Of a stretch of DNA of 64,000 nt, positions 8,542 to 17,454 are shown one piece after another; position 1 is the stretch's first letter; each line of letters opens with the position of its first letter. The notes under the pieces are model-generated. The model had not been told where the DNA came from. It saw only the letters and a program-made list of their open reading frames with translations, and made no database searches. Both the position numbers and the translations under genes were made by a program. This DNA comes from Microbacterium tenebrionis (lineage in GTDB: Bacteria > Actinomycetota > Actinomycetes > Actinomycetales > Microbacteriaceae), in assembly GCF_903645325.1 (NCBI RefSeq), contig NZ_CAHJXQ010000002.1, positions 372,001 to 436,000 of the forward strand, written 5' to 3'.

Positions 8542-9701
8542 GGTTGGTTCCTTTCCACGTGCCCGGCGGCATCGACCGCCGTCTCGAGTTCGGCGAGTCG
8601 GCGAGCGGTCTCGACGAGTTCTGCGTCTCCGGTCGGCAGCGGGCCGGCGAGGAGCTGATGAAGGGAGCCGCGCGGGATGCGCAGCCGGTCGGATGCCGCA
8701 TCCGCGACCTCGACCGAGGTCGACCGGGCTGTCAGCCCCAGGCGGGCGGCGAGGCGGCGGATCGCCCCGTCGCGCAGAGCCTCGGCGGCGTGGGCGGCGT
8801 CGCCCGCCTTCGCCGTGAGTCGGGCGCGGCCGTGCATGGTCTCGGATGCCCGGACGGTGACCGGGAGTGTCTCGGTGACGAGCGGGCCGAAACGCTGCCC
8901 GCGCGCTATGCCCGCCATCACACCGGCCAGGAGCAGAAGGATGATCGCAGGCGTCACCCAGGGCGGCGTGAGCGAGGCGAGGGTGTCGGGGGACTGCGCC
9001 TCGACGTCGGTGTCGCCGAACGACGGCACGTACCAGACGACATGATCGGTCTGGCCGAGGAGGGCGAGCCCGAGTGCCGCGTTGCCGTTCTCGGCCAGGT
9101 GCTCGTTGCTCAGCAGCGAGCTCGCCTCGATCATCGCGGTCCGGGTGCCGTCGCGGTCGGCGACGAGCAGGCCGGCTGCTCCGTCGTCGGCGAAGCATCC
9201 CTTCACGCCCTCGGCAGGGGAGAAGAAGCGGTCGGGCTGCACCGTACCGACGTTCGCGAGCTCGGGCAGGTCGCACCCGGCTCCGAGAGTCGCAGCCACC
9301 GGCGGGGCGGCGTTCTCGCCGAGATCGAGCAATCGGAGCATCCGTGAGGAGCTGGAGAGCACGACGGTGCGGTGCGACGGCTCGATGAGAGTTTCGACGG
9401 CTTCGTCGGAGAGTGCGAACGGGTCGGCCATGACCAGGGTGGAGTCATCGGTGATCGCGCCGGCCGCGTCGGCGCGGCTGCGGGCGATCGTGATCTCGAC
9501 GCCCTGGTCCCGCACCAGTTCGGCGAGCGCGAGGCTCCCGGAGTCGCCGGCGTTCTCCGGGTCCAGCGCACCGCGCGGATCCGGGGCGCCGAACGTGAGT
9601 GCGCCGATGATCAGTCCGAACGCGATGACCGCGGCCGCGATCGCGAGCCAGCCCAGCACCGAGCGCAGACGTCCCTTCTCGCGCACCGCCGTCCCGCTCA
9701 T
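8538..9701 (-). CDS. DUF4350 domain-containing membrane protein
   Basis: A 387-residue protein with an N-terminal transmembrane segment (GWLAIAAAVIAFGLIIGALTF), an extracytoplasmic domain of about 200 residues, and a second transmembrane segment (VTPAIILLLLAGVMAGIARG). A cytoplasmic C-terminus follows, with helices such as RRLAARLGL. The extracytoplasmic part contains ADPFALSDEAVETL and RTVVLSSSSRMLRLL, typical of the DUF4350 fold, which resembles a sugar-amidotransferase-like domain with no catalytic residue I can name. It overlaps its neighbours by 4 nt on both sides within the MoxR operon. Confidence 0.82.
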   Translation of the reverse strand: MSGTAVREKGRLRSVLGWLAIAAAVIAFGLIIGALTFGAPDPRGALDPENAGDSGSLALAELVRDQGVEITIARSRADAAGAITDDSTLVMADPFALSDEAVETLIEPSHRTVVLSSSSRMLRLLDLGENAAPPVAATLGAGCDLPELANVGTVQPDRFFSPAEGVKGCFADDGAAGLLVADRDGTRTAMIEASSLLSNEHLAENGNAALGLALLGQTDHVVWYVPSFGDTDVEAQSPDTLASLTPPWVTPAIILLLLAGVMAGIARGQRFGPLVTETLPVTVRASETMHGRARLTAKAGDAAHAAEALRDGAIRRLAARLGLTARSTSVEVADAASDRLRIPRGSLHQLLAGPLPTGDAELVETARRLAELETAVDAAGHVERNQP

Positions 9702-10351
9702 GCCGGGACGACCTGGAGGTCGGATGCCGGGCGCGCCCGGCCGACGGCGTCATCGACGGCGACGAGCGAGCGATAGCCCGCCTCGGTCGCCGGATGCCGC
9801 AGATAGCGGACCTCGTCGAAGGCGCCGGCCGCGGCGGCGAGCTCCGCGTGCAGGTCGCCCAGAGCGGATGCCGCTTCGCGGGCGATCGCCTGCGCAGTGG
9901 CCCCTGGGGCGGGGTCGACGATGTTGCGCTCGAGGAATCCGCGCGCGATCGCCCGGAAGCGCAGCACCGTCGCGGCATCCCAATCGCCTTCGCGCGCGCG
10001 ACGCTCGGCGTCGGCGCGCAGCTGCGCGGCCGTGCGGTCGTCGCGCTCGCCCAGCAGATCGGGGCCGGCGCGTCTCGCCCGCCGTGACGCCCGCGGGCGC
10101 CCCCACAGGATGAGCACGGTGATGAGCGCGGCGACGATGACCACGGTGACGATCACGAGTGCCGTGCCGCCGGCCTGCTGCCCGGCCTCCGGGGAGAACA
10201 GTCCGCTGATGAATTCGGCGATGTCCTCGGCGAGGTAGTCGAACCACGTCGGCTTGGCGTCGGCGTAGCGGGGGTTCTGCAGCTCCTGCTCCGCCCAGCG
10301 GCGCGCCTCGTCGCCGTCGGGGGCGAACGGGTCCTCGGCGAGGCGGATCAT
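9698..10351 (-). CDS. DUF4129 domain-containing membrane protein
   Basis: A 217-residue protein with a short N-terminus (RLAEDPFAPDGDEARRWAEQEL), a single membrane segment (LVIVTVVIVAALITVLILWG) and a C-terminal helical DUF4129 domain containing LRFRAIARGFLERNIVDP and VRYLRHPATEAGYRSLVAVDD. DUF4129 proteins are often fused to transglutaminase-like domains; here the domain stands alone in a MoxR operon, as in many actinobacteria. The start ATG overlaps the stop of the preceding gene (ATGA). Confidence 0.82.
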   Translation of the reverse strand: MIRLAEDPFAPDGDEARRWAEQELQNPRYADAKPTWFDYLAEDIAEFISGLFSPEAGQQAGGTALVIVTVVIVAALITVLILWGRPRASRRARRAGPDLLGERDDRTAAQLRADAERRAREGDWDAATVLRFRAIARGFLERNIVDPAPGATAQAIAREAASALGDLHAELAAAAGAFDEVRYLRHPATEAGYRSLVAVDDAVGRARPASDLQVVPA

Positions 10352-11607
10352 GCCCCGCCGTACCCGGGCGGCGGAGGAGGCGGCATCTGCGGACCGGAGT
10401 GCGCCGGGTACTGCGGCTGAGGCGGCTGTGCCGCCTGGTGTTCCGGGGCCGCCGGGTGCTGCTGTGCGGGCGGGTACGCGCTCCATCCGACCGGGGGAGC
10501 ACCGTACTGCGGCGAATGCCGGAGCGGCGGAGCGCTGCTGACCGCCCGCTCCGGATCGACGGCGAACGGGTCGCCGAGCTCCTCGGGGGCCGTGCCGAGG
10601 TCGCGGCGCTCCAGGTAGGTGATCAGGCTGTGGTCGAGCCCCTCGTAGCGCATGCGGCTGTCGAGATAGATGAACGCCGCCGCGGCGCACTGCACGACGA
10701 TCGCGACGGCCTGGAGCACGTACACGATCAGCTGCGGGACGGTGCTGACGACGATCGCCATGACGAGCTCGGTGGCCTCGTCCGTGCCGCCGGTGGGGGC
10801 GACCACGGGCAGCAGGAGTGAGCCCAGGAGCGACAGCGGCACGCTGATGACGCTCACGGCCGCGTTCATGATCAGGCCGATGAGGAAGATCACTCCGAAG
10901 GTGTTCCAGAAGCGTCCCCGGGTCAGCCTCCACGAACGGACGAGCGCCGGCCGCAGTCGCTCGCCCTCGAGGACGAGGACGGAGGGGACGAGCAAGAGCT
11001 TCGTGCTCAGCCAGATCCACAGCGGTATCGCGCCGAGCACGAGCAGAATGCCGACCACGACGGTCACGGCGACGCCCTCACCGGAGCCGCCGATGCCGGC
11101 CATGACGCCCAGGGCGATGATTCCGCCGATCACGAGCATGAGCACGATCGCGGCGAGGGCCTGCAGGACGCTCCAGCCGACCAGACGCCAGAACGCCGGC
11201 CGCATCCGCTGCCAGAGACGTCCGAGAGGGGCCTTCTCGCGCAGTGCCGCGCTGCCGACGTCGGCGGCGACGACGCCCTGCATCACCGCGGTGAAGGCGA
11301 GGCTGACGAAGCTCATCGCCAGGACGACCAGCGCGTTGATGGCGATCGTGCCCCACATGACGGGGTAGAAGTCGGGACTGCTCGGTGAGAGCGACTCCAC
11401 GCGCGTGAAGGTCGCGACGGCGACGACGCCGATGACGACGAGGGTGACGATCGCGATCGCGAGCTGGATCACGATGGCGAATCCGAACAGCACCTTCGGG
11501 TTGTGACGCAGGGCGGCGAACGGCTTGCTGATCAGGGCTCCGAACGTGAGGGGATGCAGCGGCACGAGGCCCGGTCGGACGGCGGGCGTCCAGTACTGTG
11601 CGCTCAT
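10348..11607 (-). CDS. Multi-pass membrane protein (glycerophosphodiester phosphodiesterase membrane-domain-like)
   Basis: A 419-residue protein, first gene of the MoxR operon. After PLTFGALISKPFAALRHNPK come about six to eight transmembrane segments. The conserved segment LLLVPSVLVLEGERLRPALVRSWRLTRGRFWNTFG links two of the membrane blocks. The last about 80 residues are Pro/Gln-rich and disordered (repeated PP and QQ, ending PPPPPPGYGGA). The membrane part resembles the GlpQ-associated membrane domain (DUF7847-like), but no phosphodiesterase catalytic domain is present. A GGAGGGGAG ribosome binding site precedes the ATG. Confidence 0.72.
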   Translation of the reverse strand: MSAQYWTPAVRPGLVPLHPLTFGALISKPFAALRHNPKVLFGFAIVIQLAIAIVTLVVIGVVAVATFTRVESLSPSSPDFYPVMWGTIAINALVVLAMSFVSLAFTAVMQGVVAADVGSAALREKAPLGRLWQRMRPAFWRLVGWSVLQALAAIVLMLVIGGIIALGVMAGIGGSGEGVAVTVVVGILLVLGAIPLWIWLSTKLLLVPSVLVLEGERLRPALVRSWRLTRGRFWNTFGVIFLIGLIMNAAVSVISVPLSLLGSLLLPVVAPTGGTDEATELVMAIVVSTVPQLIVYVLQAVAIVVQCAAAAFIYLDSRMRYEGLDHSLITYLERRDLGTAPEELGDPFAVDPERAVSSAPPLRHSPQYGAPPVGWSAYPPAQQHPAAPEHQAAQPPQPQYPAHSGPQMPPPPPPGYGGA

Positions 11608-11702
11608 CGAGCTCCCCTCCGAAGGTGCACGACCATCGTGTCATATCCGCGAGTGACTGCGGAGAACCGGTGCGGATCTGTGCGGCGCCCCGGCGCGAGC
11701 GC

Positions 11703-11727
11703 TACCGTGATCGAAATGTTGTCATGA
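11703..11727 (+). promoter_or_regulatory. Possible mtrA upstream promoter with leaderless mini-ORF
   Basis: TACCGT (11703-11708) is followed after 7 nt by an ATG that opens a three-codon ORF (Met-Leu-Ser-stop, 11716-11727). A second small ORF of 19 codons overlaps it (11724-11783). Together they fill the mtrA leader. Confidence 0.35.
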
Positions 11728-11803
11728 AGTACGCTGGGAGCGACCGCGCTGCGCCTTCACCCGGATGGCGGCGTGTTGCGTAGAAAGATGGGGCTGGGAT
11801 CAG

Positions 11804-12484
11804 ATGACCTCACGGATCCTCGTGGTCGACGACGATACCGCGCTGGCCGAGATGATCGGCATCGTGCTGCGCACCGAGGGCTTCGAGCCGGTGTTCTGCG
11901 CAGACGGCGCCAAGGCTGTCGAGGAATGGCGGACGCAGCATCCTGATCTCGTCCTTCTGGACCTCATGCTCCCCGGCATGGACGGCATCGAGATCTGCAC
12001 GCGCATCCGTGCCGAATCGGGCATCCCGATCATCATGCTCACCGCCCGAGGCGACACGGCCGATGTCGTGCGCGGACTCGAGGTCGGCGCCGACGACTAC
12101 ATGGTCAAGCCGTTCAATCCGAAGGAGCTCGTCGCGCGGATCCGCACGCGGCTGCGTCCGGTGACCCCCGCCACGAGCGAGGTCCTCCGCATCGGCGACC
12201 TCGTCGTCGACGTCGATGCGCACGAGGTGCGACGCGGCCAGACGCCGATCCCACTGACCCCGCTGGAGTTCCAGCTGCTCGTCGCGCTCGCGGCGAAGCC
12301 TCAGCAGGTGTTCTCGCGCGAGATGCTGCTCGAGCAGGTGTGGGGCTACCACTACAAGGCCGACACGCGGCTCGTCAACGTGCACGTGCAGCGGCTGCGC
12401 GCCAAGGTCGAGCTCGACCCGGATGCGCCCAAGATCGTCATGACGGTCCGCGGCGTCGGCTACCGGGCCGGGAGCGTCGGCTAG
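11804..12484 (+). CDS. mtrA: Two-component response regulator MtrA
   Basis: A 226-residue OmpR/PhoB-type regulator. The receiver domain has the acidic pair VDDD, phospho-acceptor D53 in LVLLDLMLPGMDG and the KPFNPKEL lysine. The DNA-binding winged helix contains LTPLEFQLLVALAAKPQQVFSR-like helices and ends TVRGVGYRAG. MtrA controls cell-wall, division and osmotic genes in actinobacteria and is phosphorylated by the MtrB encoded next. The start at MTSRILVVDD is chosen by homology; an in-frame ATG at 11765 would add 13 unlikely residues. The mtrA-mtrB-lpqB order is the hallmark of the actinobacterial system. Confidence 0.95.
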   Translation: MTSRILVVDDDTALAEMIGIVLRTEGFEPVFCADGAKAVEEWRTQHPDLVLLDLMLPGMDGIEICTRIRAESGIPIIMLTARGDTADVVRGLEVGADDYMVKPFNPKELVARIRTRLRPVTPATSEVLRIGDLVVDVDAHEVRRGQTPIPLTPLEFQLLVALAAKPQQVFSREMLLEQVWGYHYKADTRLVNVHVQRLRAKVELDPDAPKIVMTVRGVGYRAGSVG

Positions 12485-12493
12485 GGGCCCGGA

Positions 12494-14185
12494 TTGATCG
12501 CGACGAGCGCGATGCCGACGACGACCGCCGCGGTGTGGCGCGATCCGCGGAGCTGGCCCGAGGCGGCGGCGACTCTCTGGCGTCGGTCGCTGCGGTTCCG
12601 CACCATCACCATCACCCTGCTGCTCACGACGCTCGCGATCTTCATCACGAGCGTGATCATGGCCCTCGTCATCCAGAACAACCTGTTCGAATCGCGGCGG
12701 GACGAGGTGCTCTCCGATGCCCTGCGTGCCGTCGCCGAGGCGCAGATCCGCGTCGACTCGGCCGAGGTGACCGACGATCCCGCCGGGCTGCGCGCGCTGT
12801 GGTCGGACGTGCAGGACACGATTCCGCGGGCGTCGTCCTCGTCGCGGGTGATCGCGTTCCCCATCGACGACACCCCGGTCGGCAGCGGTGTGCAGGGATT
12901 CCGCACGGATCTGAGTGCCGATCTCATCAGCCCCGGCCTCCGTGAGCGGGTGGTGTCCTTCCCCGACCGTCAGTCCTGGCAGTCGATCGCGATCCCCATG
13001 CCAGACGGCACGACGGCGCCGGGCATTGTCGTCGGGCAGCAGCTGTTCCTCCCCGGCGTCGGCGCCTTCGAGGTGTACATCGCCTACGACCTCGCCGACT
13101 CCCAGGAGACCCTGCAGTTCGTGCAGAGCACGCTGTGGGCGGCGGGCTTCGTGCTCATCGCGATCGTCGCCGTGATCTCGTGGCTCGTGCTCCGGCTTGT
13201 CTCGAAGCCCATCATCGAGGCCTCCGAGACCAGCGCGCGGCTCGCCGCAGGCGACCTCGACGTGCGCCTTCCCGTGCACGGCGAGGACGAACTGGCGACG
13301 CTGGCGCAGTCGTTCAACGCGATGGCCGACAGCATCGAGGCGCAGATCAAGGAGCTCGGAGAGCTGTCGCTCGTGCAGCAGCGGTTCGTCTCCGACGTCT
13401 CGCACGAGCTGCGCACTCCGCTGACGACGATCCGGCTCGCAGCCGACATGCTCAACGACCAGCGCGACCAGTTCGACGCGACCACGGCCCGCACCGCCGA
13501 ACTGCTCTACACGCAGGTGCAGCGCTTCGAGACCCTGCTGAGCGATCTGCTCGAGATCAGCCGGTACGACGCGGGATCGGTGCAGCTCGAGCTCGAGCCC
13601 ACGAGCCTCGCCGAGCTCGCCGAGGACGTCATCGAGCAGATGCGGCCGCTGGCCGAGGAGCGCGGTTCCGAGCTGCGACTCGTCGCCCCGGGCGCGTACT
13701 CGCCCGTCGAGATGGACCCGCGCCGCGTGCGGCGGGTGCTGCGCAACCTGATCGGCAACGCGATCGAGCACGGTGAGCGGCATCCGATCGTCGTCACCGT
13801 CGACAGCAACCAGTACGCGGTGGCCGTAGGCGTGCGCGATTTCGGCCTCGGGATGCGGCCGGCCGACGCAGAGCGCGTGTTCGACCGGTTCTGGCGCGCG
13901 GACCCGTCGCGTCAGCGGACGATCGGCGGCACGGGCCTGGGGCTGTCCATCGCGCTGGGCGACGCGCAGCTGCACGGCGGGACTCTCGCCGTCTGGTCGG
14001 AGCTCGCCGTCGGGACGAACTTCGTGCTCACCATCCCGCGCGACCACGATCAGCGCGAGGGCACGTCGCCGGTGCCGCTGGAGCCTCAGGACGCCATCGT
14101 CGACGTCGGCCCCATGACGCAGCCGATCCAGTTGACCGAGCTGCGAGAGATCTACTTCGACGCGCGAGCGGAGGACGAATCATGA
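12494..14185 (+). CDS. mtrB: Sensor histidine kinase MtrB
   Basis: A 563-residue membrane kinase. It has an N-terminal TM segment (FRTITITLLLTTLAIFITSVIMALV), an extracytoplasmic domain of about 150 residues, and a second TM (WAAGFVLIAIVAVISWLVL). These are followed by HAMP, the H box SDVSHELRTPLTTIRLAADM (His near residue 305), N box RVLRNLIGNAIEHG, and G boxes DFGLGM and GGTGLGLSIALG. It phosphorylates MtrA. I use TTG at 12494, preceded by AGGGG at 7-nt spacing; ATG at 12512 is an equally possible start. Its stop overlaps the lpqB start (ATGA). Confidence 0.94.
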   Translation: MIATSAMPTTTAAVWRDPRSWPEAAATLWRRSLRFRTITITLLLTTLAIFITSVIMALVIQNNLFESRRDEVLSDALRAVAEAQIRVDSAEVTDDPAGLRALWSDVQDTIPRASSSSRVIAFPIDDTPVGSGVQGFRTDLSADLISPGLRERVVSFPDRQSWQSIAIPMPDGTTAPGIVVGQQLFLPGVGAFEVYIAYDLADSQETLQFVQSTLWAAGFVLIAIVAVISWLVLRLVSKPIIEASETSARLAAGDLDVRLPVHGEDELATLAQSFNAMADSIEAQIKELGELSLVQQRFVSDVSHELRTPLTTIRLAADMLNDQRDQFDATTARTAELLYTQVQRFETLLSDLLEISRYDAGSVQLELEPTSLAELAEDVIEQMRPLAEERGSELRLVAPGAYSPVEMDPRRVRRVLRNLIGNAIEHGERHPIVVTVDSNQYAVAVGVRDFGLGMRPADAERVFDRFWRADPSRQRTIGGTGLGLSIALGDAQLHGGTLAVWSELAVGTNFVLTIPRDHDQREGTSPVPLEPQDAIVDVGPMTQPIQLTELREIYFDARAEDES

Positions 14186-15888
14186 ACCGATCGCCCCGTG
14201 GGCTCGCGGTCGTCGCCCTCGCGGCGCTGATCGCGGTCCTCACCGGATGCACGAGCCTGCCCAGCTCCGGCGAGGTCAACGTCGGCCTCGCGCTGGACGA
14301 CGTCGACCTCGACCCGGACATCAGCCAGATCGCCGCGCGTCCTCTGGAGGGGGCGAGTCCGACGGAGATCGTCGAGGGCTTCCTGGACGCCGCCCTCACC
14401 CCGGACAACGGCTGGGCGATCGCACGCGAGTTCCTGAGCCCCGAGATGGCTGCGCGCTGGCGGCCCTCCGCCGGCGTCGTCATCGACTCGGGCGCGGGCA
14501 CGCGCGACTTCAGCACGGACGTCGAAGACGAGGATGCCGAGTCCGGCGATGTGGGCGTGCAGCTCGAGCTCGTCGCCCGCGTCGACGAGGACGGTGCGTA
14601 CGCGGAGCTGCCCGGCGACGACTCCGTGCTCGCGTTCAGCGTCGAGCGCAATGACGAGGGGGAGTGGCGCATCGCCGAGGCGGCGGACGGTATCGTCCTC
14701 GACGCGGATGCGTTCGCGCAGGTCTACCGGCGCTACGCGCTGCAGTACTTCGATCAGAGCTGGACGCGCCTCGTCCCCGACCTGCGGTGGTATCCGCGCA
14801 GGCAGACGATCGCCACGACGCTCACGCAGTCCCTCCTCGGCGGTGCGCCGGCCGACTGGCTGGCACCGGCGGTGCGCAGCGCGTTCCCCGGGGACGTGTC
14901 GCTCGCGAGCGACTCGGTGCCGATCAGTCCGGACAAGGTCGCCTCGGTCGAGCTCACGGCAGCGGCGTCGACACTCGACGATCGTCAGGTCTCCCGGATG
15001 CGCACGCAGCTGGAGGCGACGCTGCGACCGGTGGGAGTCACCGAGGTGCGTCTGCTCGTCAATGGACGCGACCTGAACGCCGGCGTCGCCGCGGTCGAGA
15101 CGGGGCGCACCGAGTCCAGCCCCGTCGTCCTGACGGAGTCCGAGTTCGGCTCATTCGTCGGCGAGGAGATCACTCCCTATGACGGCATCAGCGATCACAT
15201 CGTCGAGGTCGCGAGCGCCGTGGAGTCCGTCGATATCGCAGCGGACGATTCGCGGGCGGCAATGCGGCTCGACGACGGGTGGGTGTACACGGTCGCCGAT
15301 GACGAGGTGAACCGTCTCGACAGCAGGGCGGGCCTGATCGCCCCGTCGATGGATCCCTACGGGTACACGTGGTCCGTTCCGGGGCAGGCGCCGCAGGAGC
15401 TTCTCGCCTGGCGCTCCGACGTCACTTCCGTCAGAGTCGCAGAAGCCTTCCCCGGGGCGTCGTCGATCTCGCAGTTGCGTGTGGCATCGGACGGCGTGCG
15501 TGCCGCGGCCGTGATCACGGTGGGCGGCCAGCGCTGGATCGCCCTCGCCGCGATCATCCGCGACGACGCCCATGTGCCCGTCTCGCTCGGCGAGACGCAT
15601 CTGGTCGCCCAGCTCGACGGCACCTCCCTCGGCCTCTCCTGGATCGGCGACGAATCGCTCGGGGTCCTCCTCGACGACGAGGCGACACACAGTGTGCTCA
15701 CGCAGAGCGTCGGCGGACCCGGTGTCTCCTCGGCGGCTCCGGCCGGGGCGCAGGCGCTGTCCGGCGGACGCACGGAGGCGGCGCTGCGCATCCTCGACGA
15801 CAAGGGCGTCCTGTACGCACAGCGCGGTTCGACGTGGCAGATGGGCCTGTCGGGGGTCCTCGTCCTCGGAACCCACGCCGGACAGTAG
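14182..15888 (+). CDS. lpqB: Lipoprotein LpqB
   Basis: A 568-residue lipoprotein with signal peptide and lipobox (LAALIAVLTGC, Cys near residue 24). It contains a GerMN-like domain around residues 200-330 and a C-terminal beta-propeller-like region. LpqB is known to interact with the extracytoplasmic side of MtrB and modulate MtrA signalling. The gene overlaps mtrB by 4 nt, indicating coupled translation. Sequence and length are normal for the family. Confidence 0.93.
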   Translation: MNRSPRGLAVVALAALIAVLTGCTSLPSSGEVNVGLALDDVDLDPDISQIAARPLEGASPTEIVEGFLDAALTPDNGWAIAREFLSPEMAARWRPSAGVVIDSGAGTRDFSTDVEDEDAESGDVGVQLELVARVDEDGAYAELPGDDSVLAFSVERNDEGEWRIAEAADGIVLDADAFAQVYRRYALQYFDQSWTRLVPDLRWYPRRQTIATTLTQSLLGGAPADWLAPAVRSAFPGDVSLASDSVPISPDKVASVELTAAASTLDDRQVSRMRTQLEATLRPVGVTEVRLLVNGRDLNAGVAAVETGRTESSPVVLTESEFGSFVGEEITPYDGISDHIVEVASAVESVDIAADDSRAAMRLDDGWVYTVADDEVNRLDSRAGLIAPSMDPYGYTWSVPGQAPQELLAWRSDVTSVRVAEAFPGASSISQLRVASDGVRAAAVITVGGQRWIALAAIIRDDAHVPVSLGETHLVAQLDGTSLGLSWIGDESLGVLLDDEATHSVLTQSVGGPGVSSAAPAGAQALSGGRTEAALRILDDKGVLYAQRGSTWQMGLSGVLVLGTHAGQ

Positions 15889-15962
15889 TCCACCCCTCCT
15901 GCACAGGGATTGGCTCTCCACGGATCCCGGGAGCGGGGGCCGTGCCGGATGCGTCCGGCGGC

Positions 15963-16616
15963 ATGCTGGACGGCATGATCGACTGGGCGGAGCTGACCGA
16001 CGAGATCGCCGCATTCGTGCTGTCCGCGTGCTGCGCCGGATGCGACGCGCCGGGGACGCTGCTGTGCGGCGATTGCCGACGTGCGCTGAGCGCCGAGCCG
16101 GTGCTGTCCACGTCGCCGAACGGGATGCCGATCACCGCCGCCTTCCCGTTCGAGGGCGTGGGCGCCCGCTGCATCCGACGTGTGAAGGAGGACGGCGAGA
16201 CGCTTCTCGCCCATCCGCTCGGTGCGGCGCTGGCGGATGCCGCTGCATCGTCGATCTCTGATCATCCTGACGCCCTCCTCGTTCCGGTGCCGACCGGCCG
16301 GGCTGCTTTCCGCCGGCGCGGCTACCGCGTGCCGGAACTGCTCATGCGACGGGCGGGACTCGCCCCGACGCGCCTGCTGAGAGCGGTCAGACGCACGGAG
16401 GATCAGCGCGACCTCGACGTCGATGAGCGGCGCAGGAACGTTGCAAGGAGCATGCGGGCACGACACGCCCGGGGCGATGAGGAGGTGCTGATCTTCGACG
16501 ACGTCGTGACGACCGGATCGACGCTCGACGAGGGCGCGAGAGCACTGCGAGCCGCCGGATTCCGCGTGTGCGGAGCCGTCGCGCTCGCCGCGACACCGCG
16601 TCATCGGAAACTCTGA
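15963..16616 (+). CDS. ComF family phosphoribosyltransferase-like protein
   Basis: A protein of about 217 residues with an N-terminal cysteine-rich zinc-binding motif (SACCAGCDAPGTLLCGDCR). The C-terminal phosphoribosyltransferase fold ends in the PRPP loop VLIFDDVVTTGSTLDEGARAL. ComF proteins are linked to DNA uptake or processing, but in actinobacteria the gene is conserved in the mtrAB-lpqB-hpf-secA block without evident competence genes. The start is ATG 15963 or, 12 nt later, ATG 15975. It lies 74 nt after lpqB with no obvious terminator, so it may be read through from the mtr operon. Confidence 0.85.
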   Translation: MLDGMIDWAELTDEIAAFVLSACCAGCDAPGTLLCGDCRRALSAEPVLSTSPNGMPITAAFPFEGVGARCIRRVKEDGETLLAHPLGAALADAAASSISDHPDALLVPVPTGRAAFRRRGYRVPELLMRRAGLAPTRLLRAVRRTEDQRDLDVDERRRNVARSMRARHARGDEEVLIFDDVVTTGSTLDEGARALRAAGFRVCGAVALAATPRHRKL

Positions 16617-16638
16617 GCGAACACATCGTGACGGAGCC

Positions 16639-16667
16639 GTGACAAGGAGGGAAACGCGGACTACGGT
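16639..16667 (+). promoter_or_regulatory. hpf promoter
   Basis: GTGACA (16639-16644), a 17-nt spacer, and TACGGT (16662-16667). The predicted leader of roughly 55 nt ends in an AAGGAGG ribosome binding site before the ATG at 16730. Confidence 0.6.
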
Positions 16668-16729
16668 AGGGGGTCACAAGGCGACCACGGTCCGCCCTTG
16701 GCCGGGAGGACCGGGACAAGGAGGCAGCA

Positions 16730-17392
16730 ATGGAAACAAGCATCGTTGGCGTCGGAGTGGGTATCACCGATCGCTTCCGAACCGTTGTCGAAGAGAAGAT
16801 CGCCCGGGTCCAGCAGTTCGCCGCGAAGGCGCAGCGCCTGGACGTGAAGGTCACGCACCGCGCCTATCGCGGCGGCCGTGTCCCCGACGAGACCGTCGAG
16901 CTGACGCTGATCGGCAAGGGGCCCGTGGTCCGCGCCGAAGCCGTCGACGGAGACAAGTTCGTCGCCCTCGACCTCGCCGTCGACAAGCTCGCCGAGCAGC
17001 TGCGGCGCGCGAAGGAGAAGCGCGTCGACGGTCGCCAGCATCCGCGCGGCGCGCACTTCGAGAAGGGCAGTGGCTCTCTCGAGGGGATCGACGTCCAGCC
17101 GGCATCCGTCGACGTGCTCCAGGCTGTAGCCACCGGCACGGTCCCCGTCCAGGCTGACGAAGAAGAGGAGTACTCGCCCGTCGTCATCCGCACCAAGAAC
17201 TTCGACGCCGAGTGGATGACGGTCGAGGAGGCCGTCGACCGCATGGAGCTGGTCGGGCACGACTTCTTCCTGTTCGTCGACGCCCGCACCGACCACCCCA
17301 GCGTCGTCTATCGCCGCAAGGGCTGGGACTACGGCGTGATCTCGCTGACGACTCAGGCCTCGCCCGAGGCCGCGGAGGCGCTGGCATCCTGA
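16730..17392 (+). CDS. hpf: Ribosome hibernation promoting factor, long form
   Basis: A 220-residue long-form HPF (RaiA family). The N-terminal S30AE domain (residues 1-105) starts METSIVGVGVGITDRFRTVV. An acidic linker (ADEEEEYSP) follows, then the C-terminal dimerization domain with VVIRTKNFDAEWMTVEEAVDRMELVGHDFFLF-type sequence and YRRKGWDYGVISL. It is expected to bind inactive ribosomes and form 100S dimers under starvation or stress. It has its own promoter and a strong terminator. Confidence 0.93.
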   Translation: METSIVGVGVGITDRFRTVVEEKIARVQQFAAKAQRLDVKVTHRAYRGGRVPDETVELTLIGKGPVVRAEAVDGDKFVALDLAVDKLAEQLRRAKEKRVDGRQHPRGAHFEKGSGSLEGIDVQPASVDVLQAVATGTVPVQADEEEEYSPVVIRTKNFDAEWMTVEEAVDRMELVGHDFFLFVDARTDHPSVVYRRKGWDYGVISLTTQASPEAAEALAS

Positions 17393-17407
17393 CGTGAAGC
17401 GAAGGCG

Positions 17408-17435
17408 AAGGCCCACTCCGAGCGGAGTGGGCCTT
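17408..17435. terminator. Bidirectional terminator between hpf and the coiled-coil gene
   Basis: A perfect 12-bp stem (AAGGCCCACTCC and its complement) with loop GAGC. The arms carry AA/TT ends and it sits 15 nt past hpf and 19 nt past the convergent gene's stop. Confidence 0.85.
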
Positions 17436-17454
17436 CATGCTGTCGCGGGGGCCG

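Noticed and set aside
11810..14047. Minus-strand frame of 745 codons opposite mtrA-mtrB
   Set aside because: Mirror of two motif-complete genes with no family features of its own.
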